Made by a program: the position numbers and the translations under genes. Of a stretch of 9,500 nucleotides of DNA, positions 1 to 6,951 are shown piece by piece. Location of the stretch: contig USAX01000075.1 of the NCBI GenBank assembly GCA_900552705.1, positions 1 through 9,500 of the forward strand, given 5' to 3'. The DNA comes from an uncultured Collinsella sp. Its GTDB lineage: Bacteria > Actinomycetota > Coriobacteriia > Coriobacteriales > Coriobacteriaceae. Positions within the stretch are counted from its first letter, which is position 1. Each line of letters begins with the position of its first letter. The notes below the pieces were generated by a model that had not been told where the DNA came from, ran no database searches, and worked only from the letters and a program-made list of their open reading frames with translations.

Positions 1-103
1 CGAGCTCGTCGGGCGGCAGGTTGAGGAGCTCGTCGCCGGGACGGTGCAGGCAGACCTTCCTGAGCTTGCCGATCTCGGAAGGCACGTGCAGACCTTTCGT
101 CAT
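1..103 (-). CDS. arcA: Arginine deiminase, N-terminal fragment
   Basis: This is the first 34 codons of a leftward gene cut by the window edge. The reading starts at the ATG complementary to 101-103, and the residues include SEIGKLRKVCLHRPGDEL. That matches the family's opening pattern (SEIGxLkxVxLHRPGxEL), the first strand of the guanidine-modifying fold. Arginine deiminase converts arginine to citrulline and ammonia, the first step of the cytoplasmic arginine deiminase pathway, which yields ATP and neutralises acid. An AGGAGG (complement of 106-111) sits only 2 nt from the ATG; an AAAGG at 113-117 gives a more usual spacing of 9. The catalytic residues lie outside the window, so intactness cannot be judged. 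Identification rests on the N-terminal motif alone, but that motif is distinctive. Confidence 0.85.
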   Translation of the reverse strand, partial: MTKGLHVPSEIGKLRKVCLHRPGDELLNLPPDEL

Positions 104-143
104 GGCCTCCTACCTTTCTTTCGGGCCTTTCGGCCGAATCTCT

Positions 144-168
144 CAGCACCCTTCCGTAACGGGTGCTG
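144..168 (-). promoter_or_regulatory. Inverted repeat in the arcA leader
   Basis: CAGCACCC (144-151) and GGGTGCTG (161-168) are perfect 8-bp complements around a 9-nt loop, about 40 nt upstream of the arcA start. As RNA this is a stable hairpin in the leader, and no T-run follows it. A second small hairpin (GGCC, TTTC loop, GGCC) lies between it and the ribosome-binding site. It could be an operator, an mRNA stabiliser or an element controlling translation; the sequence alone does not decide. Confidence 0.45.
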
Positions 169-628
169 CTTGCTGACAGCTCTAGTTATATCCAAATTCC
201 AACCGCAATTCCACCTCGCCCCCGAACGGTCAACAAAGTTCGATGAACGGTATATCGAATATGATTCCCCCATAATGCACTTCGGCGTTCTAAAGTAGCT
301 TTTCTAAGGTAAATGCTCTTTTTTCTTAAAAATCATTCGCAATTACAACTCCAATCTTTCGATTAAGAATTGCATATCTAAAACGGTTTTATGTATATAA
401 ATGACGCTTGTTCGTGTTTCTGTCTGTATTCGATGATATTCAGCTACCTATCATTCTTATTCACACATACTCACCAGTTGAGTGAGGATATAGACCGTTT
501 TTCACAACGCGAAGGGCGTCAGCTCTATGGCTTGTCAGCGTAAGAAGTAGGTAAAGATACCGTTCACGCGATACGTCCGTGCCATAGGTCGACTAAATTG
601 AGACAATAGTGAATAGTGTTAGGCAACC

Positions 629-643
629 GTCCCCCACGGGGAC
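629..643 (+). promoter_or_regulatory. Small hairpin just upstream of the ppk1 start
   Basis: GTCCCC and GGGGAC form a perfect 6-bp stem with a CAC loop, ending 11 nt before the chosen ATG. An alternative pairing of CCGT (627-630) with ACGG (647-650) competes with it. The only Shine-Dalgarno-like bases (GGGGA, GGA) lie in or beside these pairings, so the structure may affect translation. This is inference from base pairing only. Confidence 0.4.
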
Positions 644-654
644 TGAACGGACAG

Positions 655-3063
655 ATGCATATGCCGAGCAAAATCGAAAAAAAGCAAGCCGCTGCAAAGC
701 TGCGTAAGCCGCCGCGCGACTTCTCGTACACGCAGAACCGAGAGCTCAGCTGGCTGCGCTTTGACAACCGTGTGCTTGACGAAGCCTTCGACGAGACCGT
801 TCCGCTGTTCGAGCGGCTAAAGTTCGTGTCGATTTTCGAGTCTAACCTCGATGAGTTTCTCATGGTGCGCGTGGGCGGCCTGTCCGATCTGGCAGAGCTC
901 AAAAAGCAGCCTGTCGACAATAAGAGCAATATGACCGCCTCCGAGCAGGTCGATGCCGTCATGGCCGAACTGCCCGGGCTCCTTGCCCGTTGGGAGTCCA
1001 TCTTTAAGAGCATCGAGGGCAAGCTCGACACCCTGGGCGTTCACCGCGCCCGCATCGATTCGCTTACGCCCGAGGAGCGCACCTTTGTAACCCGCTACTT
1101 CCAGGCCTACGTGTCGCCGGTCATCTCACCGCTGGTGATTGACCCGCGCCATCCCTTCCCCAACCTGCGCAACGGCGCACTCTACCTGGCCTGCGGCCTG
1201 GACGGCGTCACCGACGAGGAGAGTCTGCTGGGCCTTATCGAGATTCCCACCTCGATGAACCGCGTGGTCGAGATCCCCTCGCCCACCGGCACCTACTCCT
1301 ACATCTTGCTCGAGGACGTCATCCTCGCCTGCCTGGACAGCTGCTTTGGCTCCTATAAGCCGCTCGACCGCGCGCTCATCCGCGTCACCCGCAACGCCGA
1401 CATCGACCCGGACGGCGAGGGCGTCGAGGAGGAAGAGGATTACCGTCAGCACATGAAGCGCATCCTCAAGAAACGCTTGCGCCTGCAGCCGGTGGTGCTC
1501 GCGGTCTCGGGGTCGCTCGAGAAGGCGACGCTCAAGACCATCCGCAAGGCGCTCGAGCTTTCGCGCCGCTCTGTCTTTACCTGCGATATCCCGCTCGACC
1601 TAGGCTACGTCTTTGGCATTGAGGGCAAGATTCCCGAGCACCTGCGCAACGAGCTGCTCTTTACGCCGTTTAAGCCGCAGCCCAACCCCACCATCGATAT
1701 GACCCGCTCCATCCGCGAGCAGGTACTTCAGCACGACAAGCTGCTCTTTTATCCCTATGAGGCCATGAACCCCTTCCTGGATCTGGTGCACGAGGCCGCC
1801 TACGACCCCGAGTGCATCTCACTGCGCATCACGCTCTACCGCGTGGCCAAGCAGAGCCGCCTGTGCGAGTCACTGATCGATGCCGCCGAGAACGGCAAAG
1901 AGGTCACGGTGCTCATGGAGCTCCGCGCGCGCTTTGACGAGCAGAACAACATCGAGTGGGCCGAGCGCCTGGAAGAGGCCGGTTGCACCGTCATCTACGG
2001 CTCCGAGGGCTTTAAGTGCCACTCCAAGATCTGCCAGCTCACCTATCGCGAGGGCATGGCGCTAACACGCCTGACGCTGCTGGGCACCGGCAACTTTAAC
2101 GAGAAGACGGCCAAACTCTACAGCGACTTTATGCTCATGACCGCTCACCCCGGCATCGGCGAGGACGCCAACCTGTTCTTCCGCAACCTGTCGCTGGGCA
2201 ACCTGCGCGGCGATTACCGCTTCCTGGGTGTGGCGCCCGTCGGACTGAAACCGCTCATCATGCGCGGGCTTGACCGCGAGATCCAGCGCGCCCTCGCCGG
2301 CGAGCCCGCCCGCGTGTTCTTTAAACTCAACTCGCTCACCGACCGCGAGGTCATCGACAAGATCGCCGAGGCATCGTGCGCAGGAGTCCGCGTGGACATG
2401 ATCATCCGCGGCATCTCGTGCCTCAAGCCGGGCGTTCCTGGCAAGACCGAGAACGTGCATGTCCGTTCTATCGTCGGACGCTTTTTGGAGCATGCGCGCG
2501 TTTACGCCTTTGGCGTGGACTCGGACATGATCTATCTGAGCTCGGCCGACATGATGACACGCAACACCGAGCACCGCGTGGAGATCGCCTTCCCCGTGCT
2601 CGACCCCACCTGCCGCGCCCTGGTGCACGAGTACATGAGCATGCAGCTGCGCGACAACGTGAAGGCCCGCAGCCTCACGAGCGACGGCACCTGGGTCCCC
2701 GTGGAGCGCGCAGAGGGTGAGAAACCCTTCAACTCGCAGGAAGCCCTGCTGGAGCGTGCCTACCGCAACGCCGAGGCCGCGCCCGAGCCCGTCATTGAGG
2801 TAAAGCCCGCCCCTGCTCCTAAGCCGCAGCCGGCCACACCCGAGGTTCAGAAGGTCCAGGCGACCGTCATTGAGCCCGAGCCCGCACCTGCACCTCAGCC
2901 CGAGCCGCAGGCAGCTAAGCCCGCACCCGAGACGAGCGCCCGTCGCGATAAGCCCGCCGGCAAGACCAAGGCCATCGAGCGCCATCGCCCCGGTCGTGTG
3001 CGCATGGGCCTGGGCCTGATCGGCCTGGGTCTTAAGACGCTCATTACCGGCAAGACGAAATAG
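655..3063 (+). CDS. ppk1: Polyphosphate kinase 1 with an extended C-terminal tail
   Basis: PPK1 reversibly makes inorganic polyphosphate from ATP. About 802 residues against a usual 690 or so. The N domain opens with NRELSWLRFDNRVLDEA, followed by the middle domain and two phospholipase-D-like C domains. The autophosphorylated His is H456 (FKCHSKI) and the second PLD-type His is H613 (FLEHARVY). GTGNFNEKTAKLYSDF is also typical. The residue matching E. coli His454, just before GTGN, is Leu475. The usual fold ends near residue 706. After it comes a tail of about 97 residues rich in Pro, Ala, Glu and Lys, ending in basic residues and GLGLIGLGLKTLI. The start is uncertain: ATG 655, ATG 661 and GTG 616 are in frame. 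I prefer 655, because the residues from 616 encoded across the leader hairpin look non-conserved. It is probably monocistronic, since a terminator follows at once. Confidence 0.95.
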   Translation: MHMPSKIEKKQAAAKLRKPPRDFSYTQNRELSWLRFDNRVLDEAFDETVPLFERLKFVSIFESNLDEFLMVRVGGLSDLAELKKQPVDNKSNMTASEQVDAVMAELPGLLARWESIFKSIEGKLDTLGVHRARIDSLTPEERTFVTRYFQAYVSPVISPLVIDPRHPFPNLRNGALYLACGLDGVTDEESLLGLIEIPTSMNRVVEIPSPTGTYSYILLEDVILACLDSCFGSYKPLDRALIRVTRNADIDPDGEGVEEEEDYRQHMKRILKKRLRLQPVVLAVSGSLEKATLKTIRKALELSRRSVFTCDIPLDLGYVFGIEGKIPEHLRNELLFTPFKPQPNPTIDMTRSIREQVLQHDKLLFYPYEAMNPFLDLVHEAAYDPECISLRITLYRVAKQSRLCESLIDAAENGKEVTVLMELRARFDEQNNIEWAERLEEAGCTVIYGSEGFKCHSKICQLTYREGMALTRLTLLGTGNFNEKTAKLYSDFMLMTAHPGIGEDANLFFRNLSLGNLRGDYRFLGVAPVGLKPLIMRGLDREIQRALAGEPARVFFKLNSLTDREVIDKIAEASCAGVRVDMIIRGISCLKPGVPGKTENVHVRSIVGRFLEHARVYAFGVDSDMIYLSSADMMTRNTEHRVEIAFPVLDPTCRALVHEYMSMQLRDNVKARSLTSDGTWVPVERAEGEKPFNSQEALLERAYRNAEAAPEPVIEVKPAPAPKPQPATPEVQKVQATVIEPEPAPAPQPEPQAAKPAPETSARRDKPAGKTKAIERHRPGRVRMGLGLIGLGLKTLITGKTK

Positions 3064-3086
3064 TCGTTTGTAGAAGCAGTTTGTAG

Positions 3087-3130
3087 AAGCGCCCCGCATT
3101 TGAGGAAAGCCTCGGATGCGGGGCGCTTTT
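3087..3130 (+). terminator. Intrinsic terminator after ppk1
   Basis: A perfect 13-bp GC-rich stem (3087-3099 with 3116-3128) encloses a nested GAGG/CCTC stem and ends in TTTT. It starts 23 nt after the ppk1 stop. A 12-bp direct repeat (GTTTGTAGAAGC at 3066-3077 and 3079-3090) leads into the left arm. The stem is a standard rho-independent terminator and separates ppk1 from the methyltransferase gene. Confidence 0.9.
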
Positions 3131-3176
3131 CCCTGCTACCATGGTGCGAGCAACAACACGAATGACAGGCAGGGAT

Positions 3177-4490
3177 ATGAAGCTCACTATAGAATCGATG
3201 ACCTACGGCGCCGACGGGCTGGCGCACGCCGACAACGGCAAGGCCGTCTTTGTGCAGGGCGCCGTGGCAGGCGACACCGTCGAGGCCGAGGTCGTACAGG
3301 ACGGCAAGTCGTTCATGCGCGCCCGCACGACCGAGATTCTGGAGCCGAGCCCCGATCGCATTCAGCCCCCCTGCCCCTTCGTTGGCATCTGCGGCGGTTG
3401 TTCGTGGGGCAATCTCTCACGCACGGCACAGCTCGCCGCCAAGGAGCAAAACCTGCGCTCCACGCTCGAGCGCATCGGCAAGTTCGCTCCTGAGCAAGTC
3501 GATGAGTTGGTACAGCCCATCTGCCACACCAAGGACGACTGGGGCTACCGCAATAAAATCGAGCTCGAACCGACCGTCGTCAACGGTCGCGTGCGCCTTG
3601 GCATGCACGGTGTCGACCCCAGCAAAATCGTGACCGTCGATGCGTGCCCGCTGTTCGATAAGCGCTTCCCGAAGGCGCTCAAATCGGTCGTCGGCGCACT
3701 CAACTATCTAAGCGGCAGCCATGACTTGGGGCTCGAACGCGTGGGCATTCGTGCATCGCGCCGTACCAAGGCACTCGAGGTCGCACTCTGGACGCCTACA
3801 GGCTCTTTTCCGCGCTCGCAGGTCTCCCGCGTGCTGGCGGACGCCGCTCATCCCACGAGCATCGTGCGCGTGATGAGCAAGGGCGAAAAGAAGGCCCGCC
3901 GTGTCTCCAAGGTCGAAATGCTCGCCGGAGAGGGCTCATGGACCGAGAATATCGCCGAGGGTCAGATGCGCTTGTCTGCCCCGTCTTTTTTCCAGGTCAA
4001 CACCAAGGGTGCCGAGATTTTGATCGAGCTTGTCATGGAAGCGCTCGACCCGCAAGAAGACGAGCTTGCCGTGGACCTGTACTGCGGCGCCGGAACCTTT
4101 ACCCTGCCGCTCGCCCGCCGCTGCGACTTCGTCGCCGCCGTCGAGGCCTACGGCCCGGCCGTGCGCGACCTGCGCCGTAACCTGGAGATCAACAAGCTTG
4201 ATAACGTCGACGTCATTGGCGGAGACGCGGTGCGCGAGTTCCCCGACCAGGATGCCGACGTCTTGGTGGTCGACCCGCCGCGCGCAGGCCTCGCCCCCGA
4301 GGCGATCGACCTTATCGCCAGCACGAGTGCTCGCGATGTCGCCTACGTGAGCTGCGACCCGGCCACCCTGGCACGCGATCTCAAACGCTTTGTCGAAGAA
4401 GGCACCTTCTCCCCCGTCAAGATCACGCCAGTCGACCTGTTCCCGCAAACCTTCCACTGCGAGACCGTCGTCCACCTTAGGCGCAACTAG
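3177..4490 (+). CDS. 23S rRNA (uracil-C5)-methyltransferase, RlmD/TrmA family
   Basis: A 437-residue SAM-dependent RNA m5U methyltransferase. An N-terminal TRAM-like RNA-binding domain covers about residues 1-60. Four cysteines suited to a [4Fe-4S] cluster follow: C66, C72 and C75 in CPFVGICGGCSW, and C157 in DACPLF. The C-terminal Rossmann domain has the SAM loop DLYCGAG (300-306), DPPRAG (366-371), the nucleophilic C393 in SCDPATLARD, and the likely general base E429 in FPQTFHCE. The cluster and motifs match RlmD (E. coli U1939) and Gram-positive RlmCD; the exact uridine cannot be told, so no symbol is given. I chose the ATG at 3177 because AGGCAGGGAT lies just upstream and the TRAM domain starts there; in-frame ATGs at 3141 and 3162 are less likely. 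TACCAT at 3137-3142 could be its -10. Confidence 0.9.
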   Translation: MKLTIESMTYGADGLAHADNGKAVFVQGAVAGDTVEAEVVQDGKSFMRARTTEILEPSPDRIQPPCPFVGICGGCSWGNLSRTAQLAAKEQNLRSTLERIGKFAPEQVDELVQPICHTKDDWGYRNKIELEPTVVNGRVRLGMHGVDPSKIVTVDACPLFDKRFPKALKSVVGALNYLSGSHDLGLERVGIRASRRTKALEVALWTPTGSFPRSQVSRVLADAAHPTSIVRVMSKGEKKARRVSKVEMLAGEGSWTENIAEGQMRLSAPSFFQVNTKGAEILIELVMEALDPQEDELAVDLYCGAGTFTLPLARRCDFVAAVEAYGPAVRDLRRNLEINKLDNVDVIGGDAVREFPDQDADVLVVDPPRAGLAPEAIDLIASTSARDVAYVSCDPATLARDLKRFVEEGTFSPVKITPVDLFPQTFHCETVVHLRRN

Positions 4491-4531
4491 TCACTCAATC
4501 ATTGCTCAGATAAATCATTGGGAAATCGAGC

Positions 4532-4560
4532 GTGGCAAGCGGAGGTCTTCGGGGTATAAG
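4532..4560 (+). promoter_or_regulatory. Candidate sigma-70-type promoter for the DJ-1/Maf pair
   Basis: GTGGCA (4532-4537) and TATAAG (4555-4560) are 17 bp apart, each with four or five matches to the consensus hexamers. Transcription would start near 4567, about 30 nt before the DJ-1 start codon. Two direct copies of AATCATTG (4497-4504 and 4513-4520) lie just upstream and could be a regulator site. This is the best-looking promoter in the window, but it is untested. Confidence 0.5.
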
Positions 4561-4596
4561 ACGGCTAATTGTATGCCGCCTATGAAAGGAACCCTC

Positions 4597-5139
4597 ATGC
4601 CCAGCGTTGCCGTTCTCGCCGCCGATGGCTTTGAAACTATTGAATGCTTGACCATGGTCGATGTCATGCGTCGCGGCGGTGTGCGTGCCACGCTCGTCTC
4701 GATTATGCCCACACGTGAGGTCGTAAGCTCGCTGCAGATCCCCGTGACCTGCGATGCGCTCTTTGATGAGATCAACTTTGACGAGTACGACTGCGTCGTG
4801 CTGCCCGGCGGCTTGCCCGGTGCCACCAACCTGCGTGCCGATCAGCGCGTCTGCGACGTGGTCTGCGAGTTCGCCGCGACCAAGCACGTTGCCGCCATCT
4901 GCGCCGCCCCGTTTATCCTGGGCGAGCTCGACCTACTCGAGGGGCGCCACGCCACGTGCTTCCCTGGCTTTGAGAAAAGCTTCCCCGAAGGCGCCTATAC
5001 CGGCGAGAAGGTTACGCAAGACGGCAACATCATCACCGCCAGCGGCATGGCCCAGTCGCTCCCCTTTGCGCTTGAGCTGCTGCGCACGCTCGCCGGCGAC
5101 AAGGCCGTCGAGAAGGTCGCCGAGGGCATTCAGCTATGA
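4597..5139 (+). CDS. DJ-1/PfpI superfamily protein, YajL/ThiJ-like
   Basis: A 180-residue single-domain protein of the DJ-1/PfpI fold. The nucleophile-elbow Cys is C102 in AAICAAPF, and the conserved acidic partner is E16 in DGFETIE. VVLPGGLPGATNLR and the glycine-rich ITASGMA region near the C-terminus also fit. The sequence is closest in pattern to YajL/DJ-1, whose roles include oxidative-stress protection and proposed deglycase or glyoxalase activity. Older annotations as a thiazole kinase (ThiJ) are not supported. The start is set by AAAGGA six nt before ATG 4597; an in-frame ATG at 4582 overlaps that site. Its stop overlaps the maf start (ATGA), so the two proteins are probably made together. 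Substrate is unknown. Confidence 0.88.
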   Translation: MPSVAVLAADGFETIECLTMVDVMRRGGVRATLVSIMPTREVVSSLQIPVTCDALFDEINFDEYDCVVLPGGLPGATNLRADQRVCDVVCEFAATKHVAAICAAPFILGELDLLEGRHATCFPGFEKSFPEGAYTGEKVTQDGNIITASGMAQSLPFALELLRTLAGDKAVEKVAEGIQL

Positions 5140-5717
5140 TTTTGGCTTCGCAATCACCGCGCCGCATCGAGTTGATGCGCGAGGCGGGCTATGACATTCG
5201 CGTGATTCCCGCAGATATCGACGAAACGCCTTTTGATGGCGAAGCTCCGCTTACACTCGTCGAGCGCTTGGCGCGTGCCAAAGCCGCTGCCGTCACGGCC
5301 GAACATGCCGAGCCCAACGAACTGACCGTCGCGGCCGATACTATTGTCACCTTTGACGGCCAAATTTTGGGCAAGCCGGCAGACGGGGACGAGGCACGCA
5401 CCATGCTCCGCGAGCTTTCGGGCCGCACGCACCAGGTCGCAACCGGCGTCTGCATCGTTAAAGCCGGCGACGCTACAGCTCCGCATGCCGCCGAGAGCCT
5501 GTCGTTTGTCGATGTGACCGACGTGACGTTCTATGAGCTTACCGAAGAGCAGATCGAGCGCTATGTTGCCTCCGGCGAACCCATGGACAAGGCCGGGGCC
5601 TACGGCATCCAAGGCACAGGCGGCCGCATGCTTGTGCACGATATTTCGGGTGACTTCTACAACGTGGTGGGCTTGCCCATCGCTCGCGTCGCACGCGCGA
5701 TTCAAAAACTCTCGTAA
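5136..5717 (+). CDS. maf: Maf family nucleotide pyrophosphatase, YhdE-like
   Basis: A 193-residue Maf/Ham1-fold hydrolase that cleaves nucleoside triphosphates to monophosphate and pyrophosphate. Visible family signatures are SQSPRR (5-10), the metal-binding/catalytic D68 in AADTIV, GKP (79-81), LSGRTHQV and the late KAGAYGIQG segment. The last favours the YhdE branch (dTTP/UTP and modified pyrimidine nucleotides) over the YceF branch (m7GTP). The protein probably clears non-canonical nucleotides; some Maf proteins also affect septum formation. The start overlaps the upstream stop by 4 nt and has no independent ribosome-binding site that I can see, consistent with translational coupling. The length is normal and nothing is missing. 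Confidence 0.92.
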   Translation: MILASQSPRRIELMREAGYDIRVIPADIDETPFDGEAPLTLVERLARAKAAAVTAEHAEPNELTVAADTIVTFDGQILGKPADGDEARTMLRELSGRTHQVATGVCIVKAGDATAPHAAESLSFVDVTDVTFYELTEEQIERYVASGEPMDKAGAYGIQGTGGRMLVHDISGDFYNVVGLPIARVARAIQKLS

Positions 5718-5724
5718 TTGCTCT

Positions 5725-5747
5725 GGCGCTGGGTATCCCCCGGCGCC
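5725..5747 (+). terminator. Weak terminator-like hairpin after maf
   Basis: GGCGC (5725-5729) pairs with GCGCC (5743-5747), and GGG with CCC inside it, followed by TACAATTTT. This may be a weak intrinsic terminator for the DJ-1/maf unit. The same TACAAT (5748-5753) could instead be the -10 of the next gene, though no good -35 lies 16-18 bp upstream. Both readings are possible. Confidence 0.35.
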
Positions 5748-5777
5748 TACAATTTTGCCGTACCGTACGGATCCCGA

Positions 5778-5804
5778 CCGGGCATAAGGCCCGGCGGAAA
5801 ACCG
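5778..5804 (+). promoter_or_regulatory. Tandem small hairpins in the peptidase gene leader
   Basis: CCGGGC (5778-5783) and GCCCGG (5789-5794) form a perfect stem with loop ATAAG. It is followed at once by CGG, AAAA, CCG (5795-5804). The Shine-Dalgarno AGGAG (5807-5811) begins 2 nt later, so the structures abut the ribosome-binding site. They may tune translation or mRNA stability. I do not recognise a known riboswitch. Confidence 0.35.
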
Positions 5805-5816
5805 ATAGGAGAACAC

Positions 5817-6818
5817 ATGGACACACTGCTCGAAGCCATCGATGTTTGCAATGTCGATGGCTTTTGCTTTGGCAACTATACGGACGAAGAGGCTGGCACC
5901 GGCTGCACCGTAATCGTGGCGCCCGAGGGTGCCACCGGTGGCGTTGACGTACGTGGTGGCGCCCCCGCTTCGCGTGAGACCGACCTGCTGCGTCCCGAAA
6001 ACACCGTCGATAAGGTCCACGCCGTCTGCCTTTCGGGCGGATCGGCCTTTGGCCTCGAGGCTGCAAGCGGCGTGGCCCGCGAACTCGAGAGCCGCGGCAT
6101 TGGTCTGCCCGTCGGCCCCACGCAGGTGCCCATCGTGTGCTCCAGCTGTATCTTCGACCTTGCCTTTGGCGACCCCACCGTTCGCCCCGACATTGAGGCC
6201 GGCATCGCCGCCGTGCGCGAGGCGCTCGACCACACCCCCACCAAGCTCGAACAGGGCAACGTAGGCGCCGGCACGGGCGCTACCGTGGGTAAGCTCATGG
6301 GTCCCGCCACCTGCATGAAGGCCGGCCTTGGCGCTGCCGCCGTGACGCTCGGCCCCATCAAGGTGGGCGCCGTGGTCTCGGTCAACGCCTGCGGCAACGT
6401 TGTCGACCCCTTCACCGGCGAGTGGGTCGCCGGTATGCGCGCCGCAGCCGATAGCGACCAGATCGTCGACATGGAACTCGCAGCCTTTGCCGCCGCCGGA
6501 TCCATGCAGATGCCGCTCGACCGCACCAACACCACCATCAGCTGCATCGTCACCAACGTGGAACTCACTAAGGCACAAGCCACCAAGGTCTCTCAGATGG
6601 CCGCAGACGCCTACGCACACGCCATCCGTCCCACGCACACCACCAACGATGGCGACACCATCTACACCCTCGCCAGCGGCAAACTGGGCGCCCAGGCAAG
6701 CGCCGCCGTTCCCCTAGACCTGCTGGGCATGCTCGCCGTAAGGGCTTTGCAAACCGCCATCGTAAACGGAGCCAAAACCGCCAAAACCTCCCACGGCATC
6801 CCCGGCGCCGCGAAGTAG
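5817..6818 (+). CDS. P1 family peptidase (DmpA/S58-like aminopeptidase)
   Basis: A 333-residue protein of the self-processing N-terminal-nucleophile family that includes L-aminopeptidase/D-Ala-esterase DmpA and beta-peptidyl aminopeptidases. Family features are LSGGSAFGLEAASGV near the N-terminus, GNVGAGTGATVGKLMG mid-protein, and NTTI...VTNVELTKAQATKVSQMA...DGDTIYTLASG in the C-terminal third. Thr239 in NTTI is at the position where relatives cleave themselves and expose a Ser/Thr nucleophile; that assignment is by family comparison. It is presumably cytoplasmic, since no signal peptide is seen. AGGAG six nt before ATG 5817 fixes the start, although the frame is open upstream. The true substrate (small peptides, D-amino-acid amides or beta-peptides) cannot be told from sequence. 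Confidence 0.88.
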   Translation: MDTLLEAIDVCNVDGFCFGNYTDEEAGTGCTVIVAPEGATGGVDVRGGAPASRETDLLRPENTVDKVHAVCLSGGSAFGLEAASGVARELESRGIGLPVGPTQVPIVCSSCIFDLAFGDPTVRPDIEAGIAAVREALDHTPTKLEQGNVGAGTGATVGKLMGPATCMKAGLGAAAVTLGPIKVGAVVSVNACGNVVDPFTGEWVAGMRAAADSDQIVDMELAAFAAAGSMQMPLDRTNTTISCIVTNVELTKAQATKVSQMAADAYAHAIRPTHTTNDGDTIYTLASGKLGAQASAAVPLDLLGMLAVRALQTAIVNGAKTAKTSHGIPGAAK

Positions 6819-6835
6819 CCTAACCTGACCGGTTA

Positions 6836-6950
6836 CCCGGTGGGGCTTGGTTATGTTTGCTGCTCTACAGTCCTGGCTCGCACGAAGAACACATTAAGTG
6901 TTCTTCGGCTCGTGCGGAACTCGCGACAAACATAACCAAGCCCCACCGGG
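6836..6950 (-). repeat. Large structured hairpin element, copy 1
   Basis: Perfect 24-bp complementary arms (6836-6859 and 6927-6950) enclose a 67-nt core, beginning 17 nt after the peptidase stop. Read on the minus strand, the core is ordered as follows: AGTTC, CGCAC, bulge GAGCC, GAAGAACAC, loop TTAAT, GTGTTCTTC, GTGCG, bulge AGCCA, GGACT. The stems are AGTTC/GGACT (one G-U pair), CGCAC/GTGCG and GAAGAACAC/GTGTTCTTC. The same core with different outer and inner stems recurs at 7049-7158 on the other strand. No T-run follows on either strand. I do not recognise the family. It could be a structured RNA, an mRNA 3'-end stabiliser, or a small mobile or folded-DNA repeat. Confidence 0.85.
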
Positions 6951-6951
6951 C

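Larger units (their letters stand above)
104..654. other. AT-rich divergent control region between arcA and ppk1
   Basis: This stretch of about 550 bp is clearly richer in A/T than the genes on either side, and I see no credible gene in it. It must hold both divergent promoters, but none is clear. Rightward candidates are weak: TATAGA at 489-494, TATAAA at 396-401, and TTGTCA at 532-537 followed 18 nt later by the poor -10 GATACC. Leftward, TATAAC (complement of about 184-189) is the best -10, without a good -35. Small repeats include TTCTAAAGTA/TTCTAAGGTA (288-297 and 302-311), GCAATT/AATTGC (339-344 and 368-373), and CTCAC/GTGAG around 470-486. I found no convincing ArgR, Crp/Fnr or Pho box. 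Confidence 0.5.

Noticed and set aside
44..298. 84-codon open frame at the left edge
   Set aside because: It overlaps arcA coding sequence antisense and then AT-rich non-coding sequence, and has no ribosome-binding site or recognisable domain.
561..580. Pho box for ppk1
   Set aside because: Only one GTTCAC-like half is present (from about 562), without the tandem repeat that PhoP/PhoB boxes require.
2062..3099. Long open reading frame antisense to the ppk1 3' half
   Set aside because: It lies wholly opposite well-supported ppk1 coding sequence, has biased, repetitive composition (Gly, Leu, Ala, His), and matches no family. It is a product of the strong G/C third-position bias.
5154..6638. 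494-codon open frame antisense to maf and the peptidase gene
   Set aside because: Both sense-strand genes have clear family motifs. The antisense product is low-complexity Gly/Ala/His-rich sequence without recognisable domains.
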